From positions 1 to 64,000 of the forward strand of contig NZ_SSBI01000022.1 in assembly GCF_004795015.1 (NCBI RefSeq): 64,000 nucleotides of DNA, given 5' to 3'. The DNA comes from Streptomyces sp. A1277 (GTDB lineage: Bacteria; Actinomycetota; Actinomycetes; Streptomycetales; Streptomycetaceae). Under the pieces are notes generated by a model. It ran no database searches, was not told the origin of the DNA, and was given only the letters and a program-made list of their open reading frames with translations. Shown piece after piece: positions 46,709 through 55,183 of this stretch. How positions within the stretch are numbered: the first letter of the stretch is position 1; each line of letters starts with the position of its first letter. The position numbers were made by a program, and so were the translations under genes.

Positions 46709-47665
46709 GTGCGTTCCAAGCTGTCCGTCCTCCTGCCGGCCCTGCTGACCGGGGCCCTGATCCTGTTCGGCGCCCCTGCCGCCGGCGCCGCCGACAACGG
46801 CAGCTGGTCGGTCTTCCCGGCCACCGCCGACGCGGGCGGGCGCCCGTACTTCTACCTGTCCGCCGACCCCGGCGCCACCCTCACCGACCGGGTGACCGTC
46901 ACCAACAAGACCGGCACACCCCTGACCTTCCGGCTGTACGCGGCCGACGCCTACAACACCCCGCGCGACGGCGGCTTCGCGGTCCGCGCGCGCACCGAGC
47001 GGCAGCGTGCCGTCGGCGCCTGGGCGAAGGCGGGCCGCGACCGGGTCACCGTGAAGCCGCACGGCTCGCTCACCGTGCCCGTCACCATCCGCGTCCCCGA
47101 GGACGCCGAGCCGGGCGACCACCCCGGAGCCCTCGTCGCCCTGGACGAGCGCATCGACCCGGCCGACGCGGGCGCCGTCGCCGTGGGCATCCAGAAGGCC
47201 GTGGGCGCCCGGATCTATCTGCGGGTCAACGGTCCGACGATGCCCGCGCTCTCCGTGGACGACGTGAAGGTCGAGCACACCCAGCCCCTGATCCCGGGCA
47301 CCGGCGCCTCCCGGGCCGTCATCTCGTACACCCTGCGCAACCGGGGCAACGTCACCCTCAGTCCAAAGGTCGTCCTCAAGGCGCAGGGGCTCTTCGGCCG
47401 CACCCTGCTCGCCCGGGGCCTCACGCACGTCCCCTCGGAGCTGCTGCCGCACCAGGCGGTCCGGCTCACCGAGGAGTGGGCGGGCGCGCCGCAGCTGGAG
47501 TGGGGCGAGATCAAGCTCACCGCGACCGCCCGCGAGACCCGCGAGTCCGCTTCCGTCTCGTACTTCGCGCTGCCCTGGCTGGTCGCGGGCGTGCTCGTGG
47601 CCGCGCTCGCCGGGGGCGCGGCGCTGTGGGCACGGGCCCGGCGCAGGCGCCGCCGCACCGCCTGA
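46709..47665 (+). CDS. WxL-interacting (DUF916-type) membrane-anchored protein
   Basis: A 318-residue protein. A signal peptide (LLPALLTGALILFGAPAAGA) is followed by a beta-sandwich domain with TDRVTVTNKTGTPLTF and KPHGSLTVPVTIRVPEDA (about residues 45-160) and a second one (about 165-280), matching DUF916/DUF3324-type proteins. A C-terminal helix (WLVAGVLVAALAGGAALW) and RRRRRR tail anchor it. In Firmicutes such proteins hold WxL proteins at the surface. GTG at 46709 follows GGGGG. It is the likely partner of the gene upstream. Confidence 0.8.
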   Translation: MRSKLSVLLPALLTGALILFGAPAAGAADNGSWSVFPATADAGGRPYFYLSADPGATLTDRVTVTNKTGTPLTFRLYAADAYNTPRDGGFAVRARTERQRAVGAWAKAGRDRVTVKPHGSLTVPVTIRVPEDAEPGDHPGALVALDERIDPADAGAVAVGIQKAVGARIYLRVNGPTMPALSVDDVKVEHTQPLIPGTGASRAVISYTLRNRGNVTLSPKVVLKAQGLFGRTLLARGLTHVPSELLPHQAVRLTEEWAGAPQLEWGEIKLTATARETRESASVSYFALPWLVAGVLVAALAGGAALWARARRRRRRTA

Positions 47666-47736
47666 AGCGGGGCCCGGGGGGCCGTGGCGGGCGCCTCGGT
47701 GCCCCGCGGCCCCCGCGATCGGGGACAATGGGCGCC

Positions 47737-48702
47737 ATGAGCGCTCGACCTAACCCTGAAGCCGCTGCGCGGCAGGCTGAGAACACCGACCCCCACCGGG
47801 CCGGTTTCGCCTGCTTCGTGGGACGTCCCAACGCGGGCAAGTCCACCCTGACGAACGCTCTGGTCGGCCGGAAGGTGGCCATCACGTCCAACCGGCCGCA
47901 GACGACCCGGCACACCGTGCGCGGCATCGTGCACCGGCCGGACGCCCAGCTGATCCTGGTCGACACCCCCGGCCTCCACAAGCCGCGCACCCTGCTGGGC
48001 GAGCGGCTCAACGACGTCGTGCGCACCACGTGGGCCGAGGTCGACGTCATCGGCTTCTGCCTGCCCGCCGACCAGAAGCTCGGCCCCGGCGACAAGTACA
48101 TCGTCAAGGAACTCGCGGGCATCAGGAAGACGCCCAAGATCGCGATCATCACCAAGACCGACCTGGTCGACTCCAAGCAGCTCGCCGAACAGCTGATCGC
48201 CGTCTCCCGGCTCGGCGAGGAGCTCGGCTTCGAGTGGGCGGAGATCATCCCGGTCTCGGCCGTCAAGGACCAGCAGGTCGAGCTGCTGGCCGACCTGATC
48301 GCCCCCCTCCTGCCCGAGGGCCCGCCGCTCTACCCCGAGGGCGACCTCACCGACGAGCCGGAGATGGTGATGGTCGCGGAGCTGATCCGCGAGGCCGCGC
48401 TCGAAGGCGTACGCGACGAGCTGCCGCACTCCATCGCGGTCGTCGTCGAGGAGATGCTGCCGCGGGAGGACCGGCCGGCGGACAAGCCGCTGCTGGACAT
48501 CCACGCCAACGTCTACATCGAGCGCCCCAGCCAGAAGGGCATCATCATCGGCCCGAAGGGCAAGCGGCTGAAGGAAGTCGGCACCAAGTCCCGCAAGCAC
48601 ATCGAGGCCCTGCTCGGCACACCGGTCTTCCTCGACCTGCACGTGAAGGTCGCCAAGGACTGGCAGCGCGACCCGAAGCAGCTGCGGAAGCTCGGGTTCT
48701 GA
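47737..48702 (+). CDS. era: GTPase Era
   Basis: A 321-residue GTPase needed for 30S maturation. G1 GRPNAGKSTL (about residue 28), G2 TTRHTV, G3 DTPGLH, G4 TKTDLV; a C-terminal KH domain with IIIGPKGKRLKEVGTKSRKHIE binds 16S rRNA. ATG at 47737 has a -10-like GACAAT (47724-47729) 7 nt upstream. Its last three codons (GGG TTC TGA) form the first unit of a tandem repeat. Confidence 0.97.
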   Translation: MSARPNPEAAARQAENTDPHRAGFACFVGRPNAGKSTLTNALVGRKVAITSNRPQTTRHTVRGIVHRPDAQLILVDTPGLHKPRTLLGERLNDVVRTTWAEVDVIGFCLPADQKLGPGDKYIVKELAGIRKTPKIAIITKTDLVDSKQLAEQLIAVSRLGEELGFEWAEIIPVSAVKDQQVELLADLIAPLLPEGPPLYPEGDLTDEPEMVMVAELIREAALEGVRDELPHSIAVVVEEMLPREDRPADKPLLDIHANVYIERPSQKGIIIGPKGKRLKEVGTKSRKHIEALLGTPVFLDLHVKVAKDWQRDPKQLRKLGF

Positions 48703-48748
48703 AGCCCGGGTTCTGAAGCCCGGGTTCTGAAGCCGGGGTTCTGAAGCC
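48693..48748 (+). repeat. Four tandem 14-bp repeats at the era stop codon
   Basis: CGGGTTCTGAAGCC repeated head to tail at 48693, 48707, 48721 and 48735 (first base G in the last). The first unit contains the era stop codon. No ORF crosses the following 70 bp before the emfourin gene. Confidence 0.9.
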
Positions 48749-48820
48749 CGGCTCTGACGTGCTTCAGCCCTGGCCTGCCTCCGCCCCCGTCTCAGCCCCG
48801 CCCGCTCGCGCCCGCCCCTC

Positions 48821-49087
48821 TCACGCGCCCTCCTTCAGGACGCGTGAGATCAGGGCGCGCTGGGCGTCGGTGAGGCGCGGGTCCGCGCAGTGCACGGTCC
48901 GGCCGTCGACCGTTATCCGGTAGCTGAAGCCGTCCGGCACGCCCCTGGGCGCGGCATCCTGGCCCTCGGCCAGTGCCGAGCCGGCCAGGGCCTCCCACTC
49001 CTGGGCGTCGGCCAGTCCGGAGGTGTCGATCTCGCGGTGGCGCGCGATGCCGGCGAAGCCGCCGGTCCTGCTCACCTGGATCCGCAT
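48821..49087 (-). CDS. Emfourin-type protease inhibitor
   Basis: An 88-residue protein matching emfourin, the inhibitor paired with protealysin-like M4 proteases: MRIQVSRTGGFAGI at the start and YRITVDGRTVHCADP late. It lies 42 bp downstream of the protease on the same strand. ATG at 49087 is preferred to one at 49102 because AAGGA lies 6 nt upstream. Confidence 0.82.
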   Translation of the reverse strand: MRIQVSRTGGFAGIARHREIDTSGLADAQEWEALAGSALAEGQDAAPRGVPDGFSYRITVDGRTVHCADPRLTDAQRALISRVLKEGA

Positions 49088-49129
49088 GTGCTGTCCTTCC
49101 ACGACGGACGGGCCGGTCGGTGCGGGTGC

Positions 49130-50206
49130 CTAACTGGTCGGAACGCCCACCTCCGACCATGCCTTGAGGACCGCCTCGACCTCGTCGCCGTCGCCGAAGC
49201 GGCTGCGTGCCGCCGCCACGGTCAGGCGGGCGAAGTCGGCGAAGTCCGCGTCCACCGCCAGTTCACCACCTGTGAGCACATCGAACCAGAGCTGGCCCGC
49301 CCGCTCCCAGGAACTGCCGCCGAGCGCGGTCGCCAGGAGGTAGAACGCGCGGTTGGGGATGCCGGAGTTGAGGTGCACCCCGCCGTTGTCGTCGCCGGTG
49401 TGGACGTAGTCGTCCATGGAGGCGGGCTGCGGGTCCTTGCCGAGCACGTCGTCGTCGTACGCCGTGCCGGGTGCCTTCATCGAGCGCAGCGCCACGCCCT
49501 GGACCCGGGGTGCCAGCAGTCCTTCGCCGATCAGCCAGTCCGCCTGCGCGGCGGTCTGGCCCAGCGAGTGCTGCTTGACGAGGGAGCCGAAGACGTCCGA
49601 GACCGACTCGTTGAGCGCGCCGGACTGGCCGTAGTAGCTCAGGTTGGCCGTGTACTGCGTGAGGCCGTGCGTCAGTTCGTGGGCGATCACGTCGATGGCG
49701 ACGGTGAAGTCGAGGAAGATCTCGCCGTCCCCGTCTCCGAAGACCATCTGCTCGCCGTCGAAGAAGGCGTTGTTGTACTTCTCGTCGTAGTGGACGGAGC
49801 CGATCAGCGGCAGGCCGTGGCCGTCGATGGAGCGCCGGCCGTAGGCGCTGAGCAGCAGTTCGAAGGTGGCGCCGAGGCCCGCGTACGCGCGGTTGACGCT
49901 GGCGTCGGACGTCGGGTCCTCGCCCTCGGCGCGGACCTTGGTGCCCGGCAGGTCCGTGCCGTGGCGGCAGTCGTAGAGGGTGCGGTCGGGTTTGGCGGAC
50001 CGGTCGTCGTCCGGCTCGGGTGCGGCGGTGGGCCGGGCGACGGTGGTCATCTGCCGCCGGGTGCGCCGGGCGGCGTCGGACTGCAGGGTGCGGCGGGCCG
50101 GGTCCGAGAGGATGGGGTCGTCTGACTGGGACAGTTTGTCGAGGAGGTGGGGCGGAACGATGGTGCAGAAGACGGGGTGGAACCCCTGCTGGAATCGAGG
50201 CTGCAT
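49130..50206 (-). CDS. Protealysin-like M4 metalloprotease
   Basis: A 358-residue thermolysin-family protease. A short protealysin-type propeptide (FCTIVPPHLLDKLS, about residues 13-26) precedes the catalytic domain with HELTHGLTQY (zinc site, about residue 155) and the third ligand Glu in GALNESVSDVFG. There is no signal peptide, as in other protealysins. ATG at 50206 is used because the propeptide core starts close to it. Its inhibitor gene follows. Confidence 0.92.
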   Translation of the reverse strand: MQPRFQQGFHPVFCTIVPPHLLDKLSQSDDPILSDPARRTLQSDAARRTRRQMTTVARPTAAPEPDDDRSAKPDRTLYDCRHGTDLPGTKVRAEGEDPTSDASVNRAYAGLGATFELLLSAYGRRSIDGHGLPLIGSVHYDEKYNNAFFDGEQMVFGDGDGEIFLDFTVAIDVIAHELTHGLTQYTANLSYYGQSGALNESVSDVFGSLVKQHSLGQTAAQADWLIGEGLLAPRVQGVALRSMKAPGTAYDDDVLGKDPQPASMDDYVHTGDDNGGVHLNSGIPNRAFYLLATALGGSSWERAGQLWFDVLTGGELAVDADFADFARLTVAAARSRFGDGDEVEAVLKAWSEVGVPTS

Positions 50207-50364
50207 ACACACGACTGTGGCAGTGCGTAAGCGCAATGTCACTGGTTGCAACCGCGATTGACGAAATAGAGTGATTGGGCACTGTTGGGTGTTTCAGCCG
50301 CTCGATCCCGCATACTGATACAGCACCGACGTCTCGGGCGCCCCTCGGCTAGTCTCGACGCATC

Positions 50365-50412
50365 ATGCGTTTCGGGCTGCTTCTTCTTAGCTGCCGCGGC
50401 GAGGGCCTGTAG
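50365..50412 (+). CDS. Leader peptide of leuA (MRFGLLLLSCRGEGL)
   Basis: A 15-residue ORF with four consecutive leucine codons (CTG CTT CTT CTT) and a fifth at the end, 87 nt before leuA. A -10-like TAGTCT (50350-50355) lies 9 nt upstream. Its 3' half (CCGCGGCGAGGG, 50394-50405) can pair with CCCTCCCCGCGG (50426-50437), and GGCCT with AGGCC inside that stem. This is a leucine attenuator of the kind described for Streptomyces leuA. Confidence 0.88.
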   Translation: MRFGLLLLSCRGEGL

Positions 50413-50499
50413 TCGTAGGCCGACCCCCTCCCCGCGGAGTCTGGTGTTGCAGTGACACAGTCGGCCGTCCCGTAGAAGGACCCCGAGGAGCCCTACGCC

Positions 50500-52287
50500 A
50501 TGACCGAAGTGAATCCCGCGCAGACCCCCGCCTCGAACGCCGTCGGCCGCCCCACGCCGATCACCAACGCCACGGTGCTGCAGAAGCCGTCCGGGATGCC
50601 GGTCCACAAGTACGGCCGCTACGAGGCCGTCGACATCCCCGACCGCACGTGGCCCGAGAAGCGGATCACCAAGGCTCCCCGCTGGCTCTCGACCGACCTG
50701 CGCGACGGCAACCAGGCCCTGATCGACCCGATGTCGCCGGCCCGCAAGCGCGAGATGTTCGACCTGCTCGTACGCATGGGCTACAAGGAGATCGAGGTCG
50801 GCTTCCCGTCCTCCGGCGAGACCGACTTCGCGTTCGTCCGCTCCATCATCGAAGAGGGCGCGATCCCCGAGGACGTGACGATCTCCGTCCTGACGCAGGC
50901 CCGCGAGGAACTGATCGAGCGCACCGTCGAATCGCTGCGCGGCGCCCACCGCGCCACCGTCCACCTGTACAACGCGACCGCCCCCACCTTCCGCCGCGTG
51001 GTCTTCCGCGGCACCCGGGACGAGGTCAAGCAGATCGCCGTGGACGGCACCCGGCTGGTCATGGAGTACGCCGAGAAGATCCTGGGAGACGAGACGATCT
51101 TCGGCTACCAGTACAGCCCGGAGATCTTCACCGACACCGAACTGGACTTCGCCCTGGAGGTCTGCGAGGCGGTCTGCGACGTCTGGCAGCCCGAGGAGGG
51201 CCGCGAGATCATTCTCAACCTGCCCGCCACCGTGGAGCGTTCGACGCCGTCCACGCACGCGGACCGGTTCGAGTGGATGTCGCGCAACCTGTCGCGCCGC
51301 GAGTTCGTCTGCCTGTCCGTCCACCCGCACAACGACCGCGGCACCGCCGTCGCCGCCGCCGAACTGGCCCTGATGGCCGGGGCGGACCGGATCGAGGGCT
51401 GCCTGTTCGGCCAGGGCGAGCGCACCGGCAACGTCGACCTGGTGACGCTGGGCATGAACCTGTTCTCGCAGGGCGTGGACCCGCAGATCGACTTCTCGCA
51501 GATCGACGAGATCCGCCGCACCAGCGAGTACTGCAACCAGATGGAGGTCCACCCGCGCCACCCCTACGCGGGCGACCTGGTCTACACCGCCTTCTCCGGC
51601 TCCCACCAGGACGCCATCAAGAAGGGCTTCGACGCCATGGAGGCCGACGCGGCCGCCCGGGGCAAGACCGTGGACGACATCGAGTGGGCGGTCCCGTACC
51701 TGCCGATCGACCCGAAGGACGTCGGCCGCTCCTACGAGGCGGTCATCCGGGTCAACTCGCAGTCCGGCAAGGGCGGTATCGCATACGTCCTGAAGAACGA
51801 CCACAAGCTGGACCTGCCGCGCCGGATGCAGATCGAGTTCTCCCGGATCATTCAGGCCAAGACCGACGCCGAGGGCGGCGAGGTCACGCCGACGCAGATC
51901 TGGAGCGTGTTCCAGGACGAGTACCTGCCCAACCCGGACAACGCCTGGGGCCGCGTACAGATCCGCTCCGGCCAGAGCACGACCGGTTCCGACGGCCGCG
52001 ACACGATCACCGTCGAAGCGACCGTGGACGGCGCGGACACCGTGCTGACCGGCACCGGCAACGGCCCGATCTCCGCGTTCTTCGAAGCGCTGCAGGCCAT
52101 CGGCATCGACGCCCGGCTGCTGGACTACACCGAGCACACCATGAGCGAGGGCGCGAGCGCGCAGGCCGCCTCGTACATCGAGTGCGCCATCGACGGAAAG
52201 GTCCTGTGGGGCATCGGCATCGACGCCAACACCACCCGGGCCTCCCTGAAGGCGGTCGTCTCGGCCGTCAACCGCGCCACCCGCTGA
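50500..52287 (+). CDS. leuA: 2-Isopropylmalate synthase
   Basis: A 595-residue LeuA (long form), first committed enzyme of leucine synthesis, condensing acetyl-CoA with 2-oxoisovalerate. The catalytic TIM barrel has LRDGNQALIDPM (about residue 67) and HPHNDRGTAVAA (metal ligands, about 285). The C-terminal domain (about 450-595), which gives leucine feedback inhibition, is present. GAGGAG lies upstream of ATG at 50500. Controlled by the leucine leader. Confidence 0.97.
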   Translation: MTEVNPAQTPASNAVGRPTPITNATVLQKPSGMPVHKYGRYEAVDIPDRTWPEKRITKAPRWLSTDLRDGNQALIDPMSPARKREMFDLLVRMGYKEIEVGFPSSGETDFAFVRSIIEEGAIPEDVTISVLTQAREELIERTVESLRGAHRATVHLYNATAPTFRRVVFRGTRDEVKQIAVDGTRLVMEYAEKILGDETIFGYQYSPEIFTDTELDFALEVCEAVCDVWQPEEGREIILNLPATVERSTPSTHADRFEWMSRNLSRREFVCLSVHPHNDRGTAVAAAELALMAGADRIEGCLFGQGERTGNVDLVTLGMNLFSQGVDPQIDFSQIDEIRRTSEYCNQMEVHPRHPYAGDLVYTAFSGSHQDAIKKGFDAMEADAAARGKTVDDIEWAVPYLPIDPKDVGRSYEAVIRVNSQSGKGGIAYVLKNDHKLDLPRRMQIEFSRIIQAKTDAEGGEVTPTQIWSVFQDEYLPNPDNAWGRVQIRSGQSTTGSDGRDTITVEATVDGADTVLTGTGNGPISAFFEALQAIGIDARLLDYTEHTMSEGASAQAASYIECAIDGKVLWGIGIDANTTRASLKAVVSAVNRATR

Positions 52288-52324
52288 TCCGGCGCCCGAA
52301 AGAGCCCGAAGTCGTACGGTCCGT

Positions 52325-52359
52325 GAACCCCGTCCACCCGCTTCCGGGGGGCGGGGTTC
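52325..52359 (+). terminator. Terminator of leuA
   Basis: GAACCCCG/CGGGGTTC outer stem (8 bp) with an inner CC-rich/GG-rich extension, just past the stop codon. Confidence 0.8.
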
Positions 52360-52392
52360 GGCCATCTCCGGACGGTTGTGACAGGCGAGGTG

Positions 52393-52422
52393 CTGACGGC
52401 GCCACGGGGATGTGGTTAACAT
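52393..52422 (+). promoter_or_regulatory. Candidate promoter of the TerB gene
   Basis: CTGACG (52393-52398), 18-bp spacer, TAACAT (52417-52422). The roughly 70-nt leader contains a GGCA-ATGA-TGCC stem. Confidence 0.4.
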
Positions 52423-52499
52423 CACGTTCACACGGCAATGATGCCGAGGGGTACCTCCCGCGACCTTGGGGCCACGGGGGAGTTACGGAGGTGTGCGAC

Positions 52500-53204
52500 G
52501 TGCGGTCAGCCCTGGGACAACGCGCCATGAAGCTGCGTATCTGCGGCACCCGCACGCTGTGGGACGCCGTGGGCGACGGGGAGTTCTTCTGCCCCGGCTG
52601 CGGAGGCGACCGCAACTACCGCCGTCTCACCGGGCGTCGCCGCTTCGCCGTGCTCGGCGTGCCGCTGGTGCGGCGCGGCACCACGGGCCCGGTCGTCGAA
52701 TGCGCCGCCTGCCACCAGCACTTCGAGCCGGAGGCGCTCGACCACCCCACCACCACCCGGTTCTCCGCGATGCTCAGGGACGCCGTGCACACCGTGGCCC
52801 TCGGCGTCCTCGCGGCCGGCGGCAGCACCTCCCGTACGGTCCTGGAGACCGCCGTCGAGACCGTGCGCGGCGCCGGCTTCGAGGACTGTACGGCGGAGCA
52901 GCTCGCCACCGTCGTGGAGGTCCTGTCCGCCGACATCGGCCACGGCTCCGCGTTCGACCCCGCGGCCGAGGCATGCGGCGCGGCCCTCGCCATCGAGCTC
53001 CACGAGGCGCTGGAACCGCTCGCCCCGCACCTCGCCCCCGCCGGACGTGAATCGATTCTGCTGCAGGGCGCCCGGATCGCCCTCGCCGACGGGGCGTACA
53101 GCCCGGCCGAGCGCGAGGTGCTGACCACGGTCGGCGGGGCGCTGCGGCTCCGCGCCGAGGACACCGCCCGCCTCCTCGCCGCGGCGGCGCGTACGCCCTC
53201 CTGA
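52500..53204 (+). CDS. Zinc-ribbon/TerB-domain protein
   Basis: A 234-residue protein. An N-terminal zinc ribbon has CPGCGGDRNYR (about residue 32) and CAACHQHF (about 66), a four-Cys site. Residues about 85-230 form a helical TerB-like (tellurite-resistance/Co-chaperone DjlA-type) domain with ALADGAYSPAEREVL. GTG at 52500 follows GGAGG at 52487-52491. Function unknown; no other ter genes are near. Confidence 0.82.
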   Translation: MRSALGQRAMKLRICGTRTLWDAVGDGEFFCPGCGGDRNYRRLTGRRRFAVLGVPLVRRGTTGPVVECAACHQHFEPEALDHPTTTRFSAMLRDAVHTVALGVLAAGGSTSRTVLETAVETVRGAGFEDCTAEQLATVVEVLSADIGHGSAFDPAAEACGAALAIELHEALEPLAPHLAPAGRESILLQGARIALADGAYSPAEREVLTTVGGALRLRAEDTARLLAAAARTPS

Positions 53205-53282
53205 CGCTCCGGACCCGCGCCCCGGTAGATTGGGTCCCTTCGGACGGCGCAAGCCCCCGGAGCCCTGATTGCGAGCTCCCCG

Positions 53283-54080
53283 ATGAGCCCCGAGCAGACC
53301 GGCGCACGCCTGCGCCTCGCCGCCGCGCTGGACCACCTGAGCGTCACCTTCGCCGGTATGACCGCCCGCCCCGACGAGCACAACTGCGAGTGCCACTGGG
53401 GCGGCCCCGAGGAGCTGGCACAGCTCAAGACGCCGGACACCGCGCTCGACCCCGACCTGCTGCGGCGCAGCTGGCAGGCCCCGGACTGGACCGACCACGG
53501 CGCCGTGCTGCGCCGCATCCTGCCGCAGTTCGCCCGCGCCCTCGCCGGCGGTCTCGACGACGCCTGGCCGGCGGACGTCGGCCGCTCGTTCTCCCTCGGC
53601 CGCTGGCAGGAGTGGCCCGACGCGCAGGCCGCGGCGGTCCGGGAGTTCCTGCACGCCTGGTGGGCGTCCACCCTGAGCGAGCCGGACCCGGTGGTGCCTG
53701 CGCACGACGTCCTGACGACGGTCATCGAGGCGTCCGCCACCGCCGGGCCCTGGCTCGCCGCCTGGGAGGCGCTGACCGGACCCCCGGCGGACGGTCACCT
53801 GGCCGGCCTGGTCGCCGCGTGGGAGTGGGAGCTGCTCGGGGACCAACTGCCCTGGACCGCCTGGGACAACGAGGACGAGATCCGGGCCGCGCTGACCGCC
53901 TGGCTCGTCCGGTACGCCCCCGCCCGGCTCCGCGCCCACGGCGCACCGGCGGAACTCATCGACCGGATACGGCTGCTCGGCCTCGCCGCCGACCGCTGGG
54001 ACGACCCCCACTGGGACCGCTTCCCCCACGGGCCCGCCCGGCCGCAGGCCCCCACCGCCCCGGTACGCCCCGGGGAGTAA
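53283..54080 (+). CDS. Conserved hypothetical protein
   Basis: A 265-residue protein, with HNCECHWGGPEELAQL (about residue 33) as its most distinctive segment and a Trp-rich helical body (WQAPDWTDHGAVLRRILPQF, DDAWPADVGRSFSLGRWQEW). No membrane segment or signal peptide. I do not recognise a family. A -10-like TAGATT lies about 50 nt upstream. Confidence 0.75.
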   Translation: MSPEQTGARLRLAAALDHLSVTFAGMTARPDEHNCECHWGGPEELAQLKTPDTALDPDLLRRSWQAPDWTDHGAVLRRILPQFARALAGGLDDAWPADVGRSFSLGRWQEWPDAQAAAVREFLHAWWASTLSEPDPVVPAHDVLTTVIEASATAGPWLAAWEALTGPPADGHLAGLVAAWEWELLGDQLPWTAWDNEDEIRAALTAWLVRYAPARLRAHGAPAELIDRIRLLGLAADRWDDPHWDRFPHGPARPQAPTAPVRPGE

Positions 54081-54105
54081 CCGGAGCGCCGCACCCTTCC
54101 CGGAA

Positions 54106-54357
54106 GCCCCCGCCGGGCCGGGCCCCGGCGCCCTGGGCAGGCTCTCCGAGCGCGAGCGCCAGGTCCTCGCCCTGGTCGCGCGCGGCCTCAACAACGCCGG
54201 GGTCGCCGAGAGCCTCGGCCTCAGCCCGCTCACCGCCAAGACCCACGTCAGCCGGATCATGGGCAAGCCAGGCGCCCGCGACCGGGCCCAGCTGGTGATC
54301 GTCGCCTACGAACCGGGGCCGGTCGGGCCCGCGGGCGGCGGCGCGGCGGGGCACTGA
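54106..54357 (+). pseudogene. Remnant of a NarL/LuxR-type response regulator (HTH domain only)
   Basis: This frame encodes LSERERQVLALVARGLNN and SPLTAKTHVSRIMGK, the LuxR-type helix-turn-helix of NarL response regulators, ending at TGA 54357. No ATG, GTG or TTG precedes the HTH, and there is no receiver domain: the frame upstream runs straight out of the previous gene's stop region. It looks like the surviving 3' end of a deleted regulator. Confidence 0.75.
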
Positions 54358-54415
54358 CCGGGCCGGGGCACGGGGGCCGGCCCCGCGTGTCGGTGGCGTA
54401 CCGGACAATGGACGC

Positions 54416-55162
54416 ATGAGCTTGTTCCGGGACGACGGCGTGGTGCTGCGCACGCAGAAGCTGGGCGAGGCCGACCGGATCATCACGATACTGACCCGGG
54501 GCCACGGCCGGGTGCGGGCCGTCGCGCGCGGCGTGCGCCGCACCAAATCCAAGTTCGGGGCCCGGCTGGAGCCGTTCTCCCACGTGGACGTGCAGTTCTT
54601 CGCGCGCGGCAGCGAACTGGTCGGACGCGGGCTGCCGCTCTGCACCCAGAGCGAGACGATCGCCCCGTACGGTGGTGGAATCGTCACCGACTACGGGCGC
54701 TACACCGCGGGCACCGCGATGCTGGAGACCGCCGAGCGCTTCACCGACCACGAGGGCGAACCCGCGGTCCAGCAGTACCTGCTGCTGGTGGGCGGGCTGC
54801 GCACGCTGGCCCGGGGCGAGCACGAGCCGCACCTGATCCTGGACGCCTTCCTGCTGCGTTCCCTCGCCGTCAACGGCTACGCTCCCAGCTTCGACGACTG
54901 CGCGCGCTGCGGGCTGCCAGGACCGAACCGTTTCTTCTCCGTCGCGGCGGGCGGCATCGTATGCGGCGACTGCCGGGTGCCCGGCAGCGTCGTACCCTCG
55001 GCGGAGGCCGTCGCCCTGCTGAGCGCCCTGCTCACCGGCGACTGGGAGACGGCGGACGCGTGCGAGGCGCGTCATGTCAGGGAGGGGAGCGGGCTGGTGT
55101 CCGCCTATCTGCACTGGCATCTGGAGCGCGGGCTGCGTTCACTGCGGTACGTAGAGAAGTGA
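54416..55162 (+). CDS. recO: DNA repair protein RecO
   Basis: A 248-residue RecO that loads RecA on SSB-coated DNA. The OB-fold start is RDDGVVLRTQKLGEADRII; a zinc finger (CARCG… CGDC, about residues 162-188) follows. ATG at 54416 has a -10-like GACAAT (54404-54409) 6 nt upstream. It lies 22 bp ahead of uppS. Confidence 0.95.
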   Translation: MSLFRDDGVVLRTQKLGEADRIITILTRGHGRVRAVARGVRRTKSKFGARLEPFSHVDVQFFARGSELVGRGLPLCTQSETIAPYGGGIVTDYGRYTAGTAMLETAERFTDHEGEPAVQQYLLLVGGLRTLARGEHEPHLILDAFLLRSLAVNGYAPSFDDCARCGLPGPNRFFSVAAGGIVCGDCRVPGSVVPSAEAVALLSALLTGDWETADACEARHVREGSGLVSAYLHWHLERGLRSLRYVEK

Positions 55163-55183
55163 CACAGGGAGACTGAGAAGCTC

